Assembly: GCA_018398585.1 (NCBI GenBank)
Contig: JAGTTD010000002.1
Coordinates: 28,698,186 to 28,762,185, forward strand
Length of the DNA stretch: 64,000 nt
Reading direction: 5' to 3'
DNA from: Simmondsia chinensis
Taxonomy: Eukaryota > Streptophyta > Magnoliopsida > Caryophyllales > Simmondsiaceae
Below, piece by piece: positions 47,223-58,858 of this stretch. Under the pieces are notes generated by a model. That model worked only from the letters and a program-made list of their open reading frames with translations, made no database searches and was not told where the DNA came from. Position 1 is the first letter of the stretch. Each line of letters begins with the position of its first letter. Made by a program: the position numbers and the translations under genes.

Positions 47223-48403
47223 AGAGATAAACAAAATACCCAATCGTATAACAAGTGAAACAAGCATACATATAAATGAGTTTTAGTTGGTGAAGTCACA
47301 CATGACGTCACCCAACTAATTTGCCCATAACACACTCTTTGCAATTTTCTTCTTTATTTTATTTTATTTTAAAACACGATATTTATCATATTATATATTT
47401 ATTTCATGAATATTTGTTTAGTATAAAAAATATTTATCTCATAAATAAATAATTAATCTCATGAATTTATTTTTAAATATTTTCTAACAATGCTTGAGTT
47501 GAGGCTTGCAAAGGAATATCAGGGACAATCTAACACCAGCTCCAAATGGGTCAAATTTGATTATCATCTTATTATAAAAATTGATTACAATTTAGAAAAA
47601 TTTAATTCCACTAAATAAATTTTACTGCACTGTAGAATTAAATATATTTACTCAAAAATTTTCCAAATAACTTTTATCACGACAATTAACCCCTCTAGTA
47701 GATATCCGCAAGCAAAAGTAACTTTAACTACTATTGTTACTTTTCTTGCATTTCTAGTCATGGTTGTCGACTCACCCTTCTCGAACAATTCATTAATATA
47801 GAAACAATTTTCGTATTAATTTCAAATGCCAAACATATAGAATACTTTGGCCAAAGATCCTATATGCTTGCGAATCAACTAAGGGGACAACTTTATCTCG
47901 TTAGAGACTATAGATTCCATGTAAAACAATTGTTCCTGCTATTTTTCATGCAACGTAAGATTTAACGCGATGTGACTAATTCTTTTGGGGCATCAAGGCA
48001 ACGAACAATCCATGCATTAGTTCAGACTATTACCTAGATTTAGAGCTATTGTCTTACAGAATTAATTATTTTTTATAGCAGTTAAAGAAATAACTAATTT
48101 AGGTGGTCCTGTTCAATATTCCAATCATATAGACAATACTAGAGGTGGCCACAGGCCAGGCCCGATCTGTCACAAGCTCGGGCCGGGCCGGGCCTAGGCC
48201 CCTCTTTTTTTAATATTATAAAAATATATTAACAAAATAATATATAATATAAATAAATCACTTTAAAAAAAATAATTCTAATTTATCAATAAATAATATA
48301 ACATACAATCATAATAGCTCCCTACAAAATTACAAATATATTTTATAAAATAAAATATATTATAATTTTTTAAAAAATACAACTATAAAACAATATAAAT
48401 AAA

Positions 48404-50050
48404 TCAGTCTAAACTTTCTATGGTTGGTGTGGTACTTATAGGGGAGTTAGTGTCATCTTCTTCATCGCTTGATGATTCCAAGTTCAGACGATCTTTGTGT
48501 CTATCCACTACTGCCATCCAATCTTTCAAGTACACCGAGATTTCTAAGGTGTCCGGTGCTAGCTTCATTCTCTTTGTTCCGAGCAATCTGTCACCTGCAC
48601 TAAAAGCAAACTCCGATGCTACTGTAGACACAGGAAATGTTAATACATCACGTGTTGTGGTGAAAAGCATGGGATATTGGGTTTTAGATGATTTTCAGTA
48701 TAGCAAAATATTAAAATATTCATTAGACTCCATCTATTGGAATTTGATCAGAGGTGAATGCAAATATAAAGTGAGCTCATCATATGACGTAAGACTTTGT
48801 ATTATTTGTTAATTTTTGAGAATAAATGGAAAATAAAGCATGTAAAGTAGCTTCAACTTTATTAATAAAAGATTTTACATCAATAGTTAGCAGCATTCTT
48901 TTGTAAAATATTTGCACAAAAAATTGAAGACCTGCAAGTTTGTAACTCGAATAAAAAATAATGGTAATATAATATGCCATGGGTAATTCAGTAGAATATT
49001 TAAAAATATTTGTTGCATGGTGGCAATGGACTCCTGCAGCGCGGGGTTGAAGGAGTTCTCCATCATTCATGCAGCAATATCTACCAATTCAAATATTGCG
49101 TGTGGAATAGTTGGGTAATTATATTCCAAAAAAATGTCGTAATTTCTTTAATAAGAACTAAGAATGTACATATTTCATTTATTATTTTTCAGTTCACATT
49201 ATCTACACTAAAACAACTTAAATCTTCATGATTTATGTGTACAAATTCCACCAAGATGTCATTATATGGCATGCATTTTTTTAGCACATTTTTACCATTG
49301 ATGACCACTTAATAGATGAATCAAACTTAAAAGAATCCCATTAAATGCCCTGTGATTTACACAATTTTTTAAAACCTTGTCTCCTAGTTTTAGATGTTTT
49401 AATTGCTTTAATTATATTTCTTAAATTGATAAGAGAAATATTTATAAGCTGCATCCCATCCATTATCATTAAATACAAAATATGACAAATGTAACGCAAA
49501 TGAAAATATTTTTCATCTAACATGGGCCTCAAATACCTAATTAATTAGTCAATAGATCATATGTTGTTAGTTGCATTCTCAAAAGTAATGCTCATAATAT
49601 TATTATCAATCCCCACTCACGGCATGCGTTCACAATGGTACTTATGATTACATGAGAACTATGGGAATATTCGAATAGGCGAAAATAATAATTCATTTTT
49701 GCATTATGGAGGAAGAATCATTCCAATGTGCAGTTATGCATACGTAGGGTATGTCGGATTTATTGTTCCATATGTCAGACGTCAACGAGATCATGCTTGT
49801 GTTCTTCTTAAAATTTATCCTAGCTTTTTTTTATTTATATATTTTTTAAACATGTCGCACTTCAAAGTGTTGTGAGGGACCCTTTGAGCAGTAGGCTTTA
49901 GTGCGGTTCTATAGTAGCGGAAAAATCTAGGGTCTTCGCAGGTGGTAAACAACTTCCCATCCGAAATGACATATCTCATTAATTCATATCTATTAGTCTG
50001 TGGTGAAAACCAAAAGTCTGCAAGCGCACTAGTCACTTGTTGTACAAGAG
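48404..50050 (-). pseudogene. Outer hAT transposase, C-terminal part
   Basis: Minus-strand blocks: ISDGKLFTTCEDPRFFRYY region (49815-50063), the catalytic-region remnant RPMLDEKYFHLRYICHILYL (49341-49532), then the hATC dimerisation domain FPVSTVASEFAFSAGDRLLG (48404-48670), which ends the protein. This is the order of the ricesleeper/Ac-type transposase. Many stops lie between blocks. The N-terminal part continues beyond the inner insertion at 52921-53394. Confidence 0.8.
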
Positions 50051-52920
50051 TAGAGGTGGCCACGGCCTGGGACGCAAGGAAAATTGGCCAGCTCGGCCCA
50101 GCTTTCCCCTTCCTCTCTTATTTTTTTAATACAACATATAAAAATATAAAATACACATTCTTTTTGTCAAAAAGATAATTATAATTCATTGATGAATAAT
50201 ATAACATACAAATATAGTACAACACAATCATAAATAATGGTAACTATAGCTAATAAAATAAAATGTGTCGTAAATTATTAGCAAATACAACTACACCATT
50301 TAAAATTATAAATATATTCCATAAAAAAAATATACAATAGGGAAATAGAATTACAATGCGCCTTCAGGCTTTTTTGATTCAAAAAAAAAAAAAGAATTAC
50401 TTATTCTAAACTGGCAGGGGTTGCTAAGCCGGGACTCGACGTATCGATATTATGGTTGTCTTCATCCTCGCTTGATGAACCCAACTTCAACTGGTCTTAC
50501 TCCCTATCCATTGTGTGCAGCCAGTCCTTCAAGCACACATACATTTCCAAGCTGGACGATGATAGCTTCGCTCTTTTGGTACCAAGCAACCTGCCACCTG
50601 TACTAAAAGCACACTCTGATGCTACCGAAGACACCAGACACGCTAGTATATCCCCTGCCATGGTGGAAAGCACGGGATATTGGGTTTGGTTGGAACACCA
50701 CTATTGCAAAATATCAAAGCATGGACTCGACGATGTCGAGAAGAACTGGAGCATCGACGAAAGCAAGTAATAATCTAATTCGTCACACGACGTGAGATTT
50801 TTTAGGGCATGAATTGGTCCACATCTCCCATGCATATGATTTTTCTCTGAAACTACTACTACATGAGGAAGAACTATATAATGTGGAAGAAACGTGTGGA
50901 TTATCAGCTGATAATCTTCAGGCATACAAAGAAAATAATTCATGTAAGTTTGCATCGACTTCCGCAATAAAATATGCGTTATCAAAAGTTGGATTTAATT
51001 TTTGGTAAAAAATTTTGCAAATATTTGCAAACCCATAAGTTTATAATCGCGGATCCAAAATGGTGGCAAAACAATAAGTAAGAGGTAGGTCAAAATAATA
51101 TTTAACAAATTTTACCTTCATTGCGGCAACCGAGGCCTCCAAAACGGAGTTGGATTGGTTATCTGCCATCCAAACAACAATATCTACCAATTTAGATATT
51201 GCTTGTGGCATGGTAGGATAATAACAACCAAAAAAAAGTCGTAGCGTTTCTAAATATAGTAGAAAATTTACATATTTCGCTAATACATTCCAATCTACTG
51301 CTTCTAAATTAAAAGACCTAAGATCTGAACGACTATCATGTACAAATTCAATTAATATATCTTTTTATGGTAGTATTCTTTCTAATATTTCGATTGTTGA
51401 TGACCACCTATTTTGTGTATTGAATTTAAATTGTTTATATTGTATACCATGCGTGTCACAAAGATTTCTAAATCTTTTCCTCCTAGTTCCGGATGATTTA
51501 ATTGCTAAAGTAACTTCTCTTAAACACTCAGGAGGAGAAGCTTGTACTAGGTCCAAACCATCTGTTACCATTAAATGCAACATATGGAATATGCACTGTA
51601 AGTGAAAACATTTCTCATCTAACATGGGTCTCATGTGCCTAATTAATTGTTTTATGGATGTGTTATTGTTTGTGGCCTTAAAAAAAATAATGCTAAAAAT
51701 TCTACGTTCTACACCCCACTCGTAGCATGCCACCATAATGGCACCCGTGATTATCTCCACAGTGTGGGGATAATCTAGATGGCAAAAATGAATTATTCTT
51801 TTTTGCATAATGAAGGAATAATCGATCCAGTGTGCTATTATGCACATGAAAGGCACACTGGGTTTCGACCTCCACATGTCGGATGTCAACGAGAATGCTC
51901 GTGTTCATCTTAAAGTCTAGAAGCTCCATTTTCATTCTATATAATTCTTTAAATGTGTCCCGCTTAAAAGTGTTTTGAGGAACCCTTACGACGGCGGGGT
52001 TTAACACGTTTTTGCAATACCGGATGAATTTAGGGTCTTCGCCGGTGTTAAATGGCTTTTCAGCTCCAATGATATATTTTACTAATTCTCATCTATTATT
52101 TTCTTGTGAAAACCTAAAGCTAGCAAGTGCATCGGTCATTTGCTGTATTAAATGTTGTTGGGATCTATCTAGATTTAGTTCAGGGTGGCTTTTCACTGGG
52201 TGTCTTTTTAAAGTGCTTGTCCCACCACCACGTGAATGACTAAAAGCTTTAGGGGGGTCACATAATTTACAATAGACTTTATTAATTGCCTGATCTAGTG
52301 TGAAGTGCTTCAACACCACACTAGTATTGCGTCTACTACTAGTGATGTCATGGGCTTCCGTCTCGATGCTGGTAGGTGTGGGTTCTTTTTCGAATTGTGA
52401 AATTTGAGCAGCCCTTGTTTCACGTAAATCCTGATCGTAGTAGTACTGTTCCTTCTCCTCCCCATTAAAAGTGTCTGTGTAGGGAGGAGAAGGACCAGGT
52501 TCTAAAATGTTCGTTCCTGGGTATTAAGTTCGACAACTCTACCCCGTCCTAGGAATTTTAGGCGTTCGTGAAGAGCTTGAACTAGATTTACCGGCTCCAG
52601 ATGAAGAAGTATTGTGTGCCATGGTAGTATTGTTGATTATTAATTAAAAAAATGCAACTAGGAATGCAAGTTCAGTAAATAAAAATGATAAACAAATGAA
52701 ATTTTGCTACTAAATTTACCGAAGCAAAAACTGAAATTTGAACTTCTTCAAGATTCTACAAGCAGAACAAGTTACAACTTCGAACTTCATAAATTTAGAG
52801 CAAATTTAGAGCAAGAGAAGAGACAATTGAATAAGAAATTGTTTTGATAAAATAAGAAATTTGAATTAGTATTTAGAGGAAAATAATTATTAATTTTTTA
52901 TATTGTGAGGGAGACCCCGT
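50051..52920 (-). mobile_element. Inner hAT transposon of the same family, right end lost
   Basis: A second TAGAGGTGGCCACGGCC terminus starts at 50051 inside the outer transposase gene, just after TGTACAAGAG. The outer gene resumes at about 52921. The internal order (hATC, catalytic region, BED finger, MAH start) repeats that of the outer element. The right terminal repeat and the GC-rich subterminal part are missing, so the copy has a deletion at its 5' gene end and no target duplication can be seen. Confidence 0.75.
50430..52623 (-). pseudogene. Inner hAT transposase pseudogene
   Basis: Minus strand from about 52623: MAHNTSSSGAGKSSSSSSRT, a stop soon after, then a BED zinc finger (52089-52319: VYCKLCDPPKAF with a downstream His-x5-His, and STLKRHPVKSH). 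The main catalytic block 51365-51889 is intact over 174 codons: LTSDMW-type start (MTSDMWRSKPSVPFMCIIAH), IIHFCHLDYPHT, EWGVERRIFSI, then RPMLDEKCFHLQCIFHMLHL. The hATC domain lies at about 50440-50700 on the minus strand. Family knowledge: such transposases cut and paste elements with 8-bp duplications. It is inactive because of stops and frameshifts, but better kept than the outer copy. Confidence 0.85.
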
Positions 52921-53394
52921 ATTTAAGTCAGGGTGGGCTCTCAGTGGGTGTCGTTTTAAAAGTGACGGTCCCACCACCACGTTGATGGCTGAAGGCTTTT
53001 TGATTATTACAAAGTTTACAATGTACTTTATTATTTTTCACAATCTAACGTAAAATACTGCCATGCCTGACTACTAGGACGTCTACTAGTAGTAGTTGAT
53101 GGTTTCTCAGAGTTGGGTGTTTCAGTTTCATCGTTGCTGGATGCAGGTTCAAAAGAACGTCCCGCACCACCTGAATCAGGATAACCTTGTTAGAAATCGT
53201 GTTCATATTCCCAATTCAAAGTGTCTATGTATGGAGGTGAGGTGATAGGTTCTAAAAAACTATATTCCTTGGTATTAAGCTCAACTCTTCTAGATTAGCT
53301 ACTAGTACTACTTCTCCCTCTAGGGGATTTAGGCGATTTAGAAGAGCTCAAACTAGATCAGCCAACTCCAGATAAAGATGATATGTGTGCCATT
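52921..53394 (-). pseudogene. Outer hAT transposase, N-terminal part
   Basis: The minus-strand start MAHISSLSGVG at 53394 matches the inner MAHNTSSSGAG start. After stops, the BED-like region at about 52925-53055 corresponds to 52190-52320 of the inner copy (shared GTGGTGGGAC and TTGTAAA-type words on the complement). It joins 48404-50050 across the inner insertion. Confidence 0.7.
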
Positions 53395-54486
53395 GTATTA
53401 TTATTATAAAAGTATGTCAAATAAAAATGATAAGTAAAGTAAGAATGCAAGTAAATGAAAATGACAAATAAACGAATTTCGTTATTAATTTTACTGAAGT
53501 AAAAATTGAAATTTGAACTTCAACAAGCTTCTACAAAGAGAACACAATCGAAACTTTGAATTTGAGAAGTTGAGACTTGAGAGCAAAGAATTGGAATTAT
53601 AGAGAGAGTAGTGAAGATTGGAGAGAAGAGAGAAATGCTGATTGTTGTATGGTGAGTGAGAAAATTTGGTTAGTATTTATAGAGGATTTTTTTATAATAA
53701 TTCCCCCAAACTAGCCGTTGGGGGGAGTAAATAGCCCGCCCAATTCCGTACTTAAGCCGAGCTGGGCACCCGCTACAGTAACAGGTCGATTCAAGAGCCG
53801 ACTCGCTCCACTGGCCACCTCTAGACAAATACTAATATAATACTTTTGGATCCCTATCCACATAATCAAGAAGAGTCATCTAAAGTATTACATTATAGTC
53901 TTATCAGACAAGTTGTCCAAACTCATCACCGACTACGAACATATACTTGGACAGCATATCACTTATTTAATTTAAGTCTATCTGTGGCTCAATCTCATTG
54001 ACCACTTCAACCAAACCCGACATGTCATCTTGGACAACGTCCATCTCATGGAACATTTTAGAAAAACAATCAGACACATATTGTCTCGTGAAACATAATC
54101 AGACAATAAATAAATAAAATAATTTCATCTATTTAATATTTAAAACTAACTAATTGGGTTTCACAACACACCAATTCCAACAAGATTAATATTACATTTG
54201 TTTCCCATAAAAGTGGCTAACTTCAAACTGCTCTTTTGGCTTTTGTAAGATTTCTGAACATGGAAAAAGGTAATGCTGCAATTAAAAGTCTTCATAACTC
54301 AAAGCCAAAGAGAGCATGATTGTCGTCAAATGGGCTAAGTAAGCGAATAAGAGATGAAAAGAAATATTAATACCAAGATATACTCTCAAATTGGCAGATA
54401 ATGCGATCGGGCGAAAGTTACTAGTTCCTTGGACAACCATCAATGAAGATAGAAATGATCAAATGTCAAATAGTGGAGGAAAGTAT

Positions 54487-55135
54487 TGAATGGCTTAAAG
54501 GAAGCTTGATGTGACTCTTATGAAGACCTTGTGATGTGACATAACTAGCAACGATTTTGGTACTTAGGGTGAGTGGACAAAAGATCATTTACATGGGGCA
54601 ATACAAGTTTCTTTTAACATTCAAATAGATGGAGGAAGTGCAAGACATTTTGGAAGAAGAGAGCAAATAGCCTAAGACATGGTTTGATATGGTGAATAAA
54701 TGGTTAGAATTAGATTACTTATAAAAAAAAAAAGGTTAAAATTAGAGTATTATGAGTTTAGAAGAACTTTGCTGGAGATTTATTATGTTATGGCATAGGT
54801 ACGATGCATGAAGAACTTCTTAAAAATGGTTTAAAAGAAGCTTGATGTGACTCTCTTGAAAACCTTGTGATGTGACATAACTAGCAACGATTTTTGTTAC
54901 TTAGGGTGAATGGGCAAACGATCATTTACATGGGGCAATACAAGTTTCTTTTAACAATTGAATAGATGGAGGAAGTGCAAGACATTTTGAAAGAAGAGAG
55001 CAAATAGCTTAAGACATGGTTTGACATGGTTAATAAATGGTTAGAATTAGAGTATTATGAGTTTAGAAGAACTTTGCTGGAGATTTATAATGTTATGGCA
55101 TAGGTATGACGCATGAAGAACTTCTTAAAAATAGC
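54487..55135 (+). repeat. Tandem duplication of a 0.33-kb unit
   Basis: Unit 1 (about 54487-54823) and unit 2 (about 54824-55135) share long identical stretches: AGCTTGATGTGACTCT, GTGATGTGACATAACTAGCA, GGGGCAATACAAGTTTCTTT and GAAGAACTTTGCTGGAGATT. Unit 1 has an extra A-rich insert near 54720. No protein is recognised. Confidence 0.9.
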
Positions 55136-56209
55136 AGACAAATTAGAAGGGGGGGGGGGGGGGGGGGGGTACTATTTGCTCGAACAAAGAGACTAGCTTG
55201 GGCTATTCCATGGTGGTTGTGTAAGTTCTAATTGATAAGACACGAGTAAATTCCATTAAAGACAAGATTAAGCTTCAAATGGGGAATGAAGAATTCCTTG
55301 TATGGATAGATGAAATGACTTGTACCAAGCTCCATGGTCATGGGTAGGGGGTGGCCATCACCCAATTGCTTCAGTGGGAGACTTCTTCTATGATTTGTAG
55401 TTGTGCAGCGATGACGATAGGATGCACCCTAGATATGACATGGCCAACTAGATGAATGAAAGTGCTCGAGGTGGGGTTGTGGAAGCAAATGTAGCAAGCC
55501 AATGTGGTGGAACCCAACAAATTATAGGAGAACTTAATGCTTAGATGGATAGGCAACTCACGATACCACCTTCACCTATTTCCAACAAAATCATTGAAAA
55601 TGTCAGCACAAAGGACACAAAATAGAATCTCAAGCAAGGTGTTGCCTCAAATATTGCATCTGATAGTGAAGGGACACGCTGGCACCTATTCATGGTTAAA
55701 ACGATTTCTCTAGTCCAATTGTTTCCGTAGTAAGAGACATTGGGTCATGGACCCATGGAGAACCCTAAGCAATCGCAACATTCTCAACAGGAGGCCCAAC
55801 CTAATATTCAAGCCCCCCACATTACCCCAAGCAATGAACCCATATAAGAAGAAACTTTAGAAGATTCTCATCCTAGGCTGCAAACCTCTCTCTCTACCAC
55901 AACTGTACCGACTTAGAATCTTTTTCAGACCCGAGTCTTCTTGCTGATGAAGCTTGGTAGCTAGGTAAACAAGTAGGCCTTTCCTTCAATGGGAAGGAAG
56001 AAGTTATGGTCAACCAAGTCCGGAAGATATGTTTGGGTGAGAACATCATAAGTTCAAATATCTAGTAACTGTTGCAACATCCATCAAGCGAAGACACAAG
56101 TAATAGGTTTGATCCCTAAATATTCTATGAAACATGAATCTTTATCCATGAATCTCTATCTACGAAGGGGCAGTTTGTATAAAAATGAGGATACAATGAT
56201 GGGATAATC
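55136..56209. other. Unassigned old repeat sequence
   Basis: Contains a 21-G run (55149-55169). Frames are short. A Cys/His cluster around 55605-55650 (translation CQHKGHKIESQARC) hints at a retroelement zinc knuckle, but this is weak. Confidence 0.35.
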
Positions 56210-56669
56210 CAGATTCATGTTATGTTATTTAAAATGATTTAAAATATATACAATTTCATGCAATTGTTCCATAATAGAACGTTTGTCCATCATTTTATAA
56301 TTATTGAATTGTCTAACAAGAAATTTCTTACTTGTTGCATCCACAATCATATATCTCGTTTGAAGGGCCTCCAAAAGTTCCTTGACGATCGAAACATTAG
56401 AGTAGATGCCAGACAGAACATTCGTCATTCCATTGAGAATGTGGGTTCTACATATGTAATGTTCATTCTCCCACTTCAGTTTCGATCTTTGGTTCGCTAG
56501 GGTCTCGTCCTTAATTGGTGGAGGCTTTGGTGTATTTAGGACATACACCATACTAAGGGTAGTGATCAAGAGGAGCATCTTCCTTTGTCAACAACAAATG
56601 TTTCCACTGTGAAAACAGACAAGTTTTGCAAAGTTCACAGTCATCACTCGAAGATAAGAAGCCATTTTC
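56210..56669 (-). pseudogene. Copia gag fragment
   Basis: Minus-strand translation starts MASYLRVMTVNFAKLVCF at about 56669. After one stop it continues through TLSMVYVLNTPKPPP, KWENEHYICRTHILNGMT, VKELLEALQTRYMIVD and SKKFLVRQFNNYKMMDKRS to HEIVYILNHFK (56225). This is the N-terminal half of a plant Copia Gag (DUF4219/UBN2 type), which forms the virus-like particle in the cytoplasm. No pol or LTR adjoins it, so it is an isolated fragment. A one-codon stop separates the first 25 residues. Confidence 0.8.
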
Positions 56670-58049
56670 ATGAACAAGAAAATAAGTCGTAAGATTGTTA
56701 GGGAAATAATATTTAAATAAGGTACTAAATCAAATACTTGGCTTTAAGATGTGTAGTGAACCACTTTCTAAAACTTATTTCATTCTCATTGAAATAGTCT
56801 CAAGGATGAATCCTTATGACAAAATGAAGTGAACAAAGGGAGAACACATTTTTTGAGAATTAAATGGAAAAAAATGATATGATTTCAAGTAACTAAATAT
56901 AATAATGAAGGGGACTTTATATCAAAAATCATGGGTCCTTTGGGTTCTATTGCATTCTGTAAGTTGTGTATCTGTATATCGATACACACCAACTAATGAG
57001 TCTTACTTAAATATGTGTGTCCACATCTACCATTATATGTGTCCATACACATCATATCCGAACCAAAATACTTTATTTTAGAGAATAATATTTATAGAGA
57101 CCCCATGAACTATTGGTCAAAATCAAATTAACCTCATGAACTTTCAATTTCATTAAAAACACCCGTAAAATATTGGTAAAAATCAACGTGGGCCCAAACT
57201 TTTAATGTAATAAAAGACACCACCAAACTATAAACTAAAATCAATTTGATCCCCCAACTTCAAAATTATATAGAAAACATCCAAAATAATTAAAAAAAAA
57301 ATTCAAATAAAAACGTGATTATCCTTATATTTGATAATATAATTTTTAGGTGCCATGAGGTTTTAAAATATTTTAGAATAACTTAAATTTTGATAATATT
57401 TTAGAATAACTTAAATTTTGATAACTCTTTTTTTTCATATGCTATCCCATAACTCCTTTAAGATTTCGGTAATTAAACTAACTTGGCACTTGAAAAATAA
57501 TATAATTAAGGATAAAATTTTTCATTTTTAATTATATTTAAAACAATCTTACATACCAAAAATACTTTAAATAGTTTTAATAAAATATATTTTTATCTTT
57601 TTTATTTTCAAAATTATTTATTGGTAGTTTTAAGAACTTTATATATTTAAAATTTTTAAAGTTATTTCAAATATTCTTAAATAGTTAAAAATATTTTAAA
57701 TATAAATAATAGTTAAATTATTTTTGAGGTATTTTTTTTATTTTACTTATCAAAAAAAGAAAATCAGAATAATTTAACGGAATCTTAATGAAGTTGTAGG
57801 AAAAATATCTCCTATTGTTTCGAGAGAAGTACTCTTCACCGGAAAATATTTTTCTTTGGAAAAGGCTTTCCATAAAAATGCAATTCCCGTTAAGATTTTT
57901 CATTGTTTGGTTCAACTGAAAACATGTTCTCACCTGGCAATATTCGAGTCGGTTCCAAAAATAATGTCGAAAAATAAAAAAAACAATGCCCAAAAAAATA
58001 ATTACTTTGATAAGATCCATGTGTGCATGGCGGATGACATGGCTAGCAA
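56670..58049. other. AT-rich non-coding sequence
   Basis: 57090-57300 has three diverged repeats built on AACTATTGGTCAAAATCAA-type words. The rest is AT-rich with no recognised gene. Confidence 0.5.
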
Positions 58050-58290
58050 ACATTAAATTGCGTTCTCGAAATGCGGTTAGCCAAAGAGTAAACTGCGTTT
58101 CGAGAACGCAGTTATTCTATGGATAAACCACGTTCTGGGAACGTGGTTTAGTGGGGCACTATTTCTAGAACAATGCAATTTAGCGTCAGTAATCAACTTA
58201 AAATATGGACTAGCTGGTACTAAACCGTGTTCCGGTAATGAGTTTTTAATATTACTAAACCGAGAGCCAGGAACTCGGTTTACTACCAGT
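58050..58290. repeat. Array of short GC-rich hairpins
   Basis: Several similar but non-identical palindromes follow one another: AACTGCGTTTCGAGAACGCAGTT (written here only as arms AACTGCGTT and AACGCAGTT, about 58090-58112), AAACCACGTTC / GAACGTGGTTT (about 58125-58149) and TAAACCGAG / CTCGGTTTA (about 58257-58283), with half-units at about 58058 and 58225. They are followed at 58560-58858 by a coding tail on the minus strand. Confidence 0.75.
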
Positions 58291-58559
58291 ACACGAAAAC
58301 GATCAAAAGCTTTACTATTTGAAGCATCCTATTTTCACCCAATTCACAGGATTCTCAACTTCTTTATATAAGACAACAATTTTCTTGATCCTTTAACCAA
58401 ATTATGGTATATCAACAACGACGATTGACACAAGCAATTACACAATATCAATGTAGTAGTTTATGAAAAGAAAATATCACACATTCGAATCGTAGAGAAG
58501 AAAACATATTTTATTCTAATAAAAGATATGTGTACAATACACAAATACAATATTTAAAC

Positions 58560-58858
58560 TAAAATTATTTACATATCCTATCTAAGGCAAAAATGGACAT
58601 CTTTGTTTTCCGCCTAGGCCTCCATCTCTCCCTCTGCCCCTACCTCTATCTTCATGCGTATGATATTCTCGGGAAATAAGATCTTCTTGATGGATAACAT
58701 TTTTTTGATTAATAAGATTTTCTATAACATTTTCAGAAGGCACAACCTAAAACTGTTGATGAACCTCATCATGTTGATCCCAAATCCCTCTTAACAGTGC
58801 ACCAGCTTCATAAGTAAAAGTGGTAGGATATGAGGAGAAGTTACTGGTAGGAGTAGCG
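58560..58858 (-). pseudogene. Arg/Gly-rich C-terminal tail of an unidentified element protein
   Basis: The minus strand from about 58858 reads through SSYPTTFTYEAGALLRGIWD, one stop, VVPSENVIENLINQKN, then REYHTHEDRGRGRGRDGGLG and a stop near 58590. The RGRGRGR ending is known from plant mobile domain (PMD) proteins carried by transposable elements, and the hairpins at 58050-58290 are of the kind I associate with such elements. That link is inference. The upstream part of the gene is replaced by element C. Confidence 0.4.

Larger units (their letters stand above)
48140..53823 (-). mobile_element. Outer hAT transposon (5.68 kb including an inner copy)
   Basis: Ends TAGAGGTGGCCACAGGCC and the complement of TGGCCACCTCTA, flanked by GACAATAC (48132-48139) and GACAAATAC (53824-53832), an 8-bp hAT duplication with a one-base indel. 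Subterminal regions are GC-rich (GGGCCGGGCC at the left, GGGCACCCGC at the right). It carries a minus-strand BED/hATC transposase pseudogene split by a second hAT copy at 50051-52920. Confidence 0.9.
46365..54182 (-). mobile_element. Copia element B: 5' LTR, interrupted by a hAT transposon
   Basis: LTR homology runs 46365-48139 and resumes at 53824-54182, ending ...CCAATTCCAACA. Without the hAT element it is about 2.1 kb, longer than its partner because of the CA expansion at 46889-47222. A TGACGTCA palindrome (bZIP-type core) lies at about 47303-47310 within the segment matching 39655-39690. Divergence from the 3' LTR is considerable, so the insertion is old. Confidence 0.85.

Noticed and set aside
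46800..47290. Open frames of 100-150 codons rich in His-Thr or Cys-Val
   Set aside because: They are translations of the CA/TG repeat on both strands, with no homology.
55600..55655. Retroelement zinc knuckle at 55.6 kb
   Set aside because: The Cys/His spacing only loosely fits and no other gag or ORF1 block adjoins it in the same frame.
57718..58053. A 111-codon minus-strand membrane-like protein
   Set aside because: AT-rich sequence gives Phe/Ile-rich frames; an overlapping plus-strand frame is equally open and neither is recognisable.
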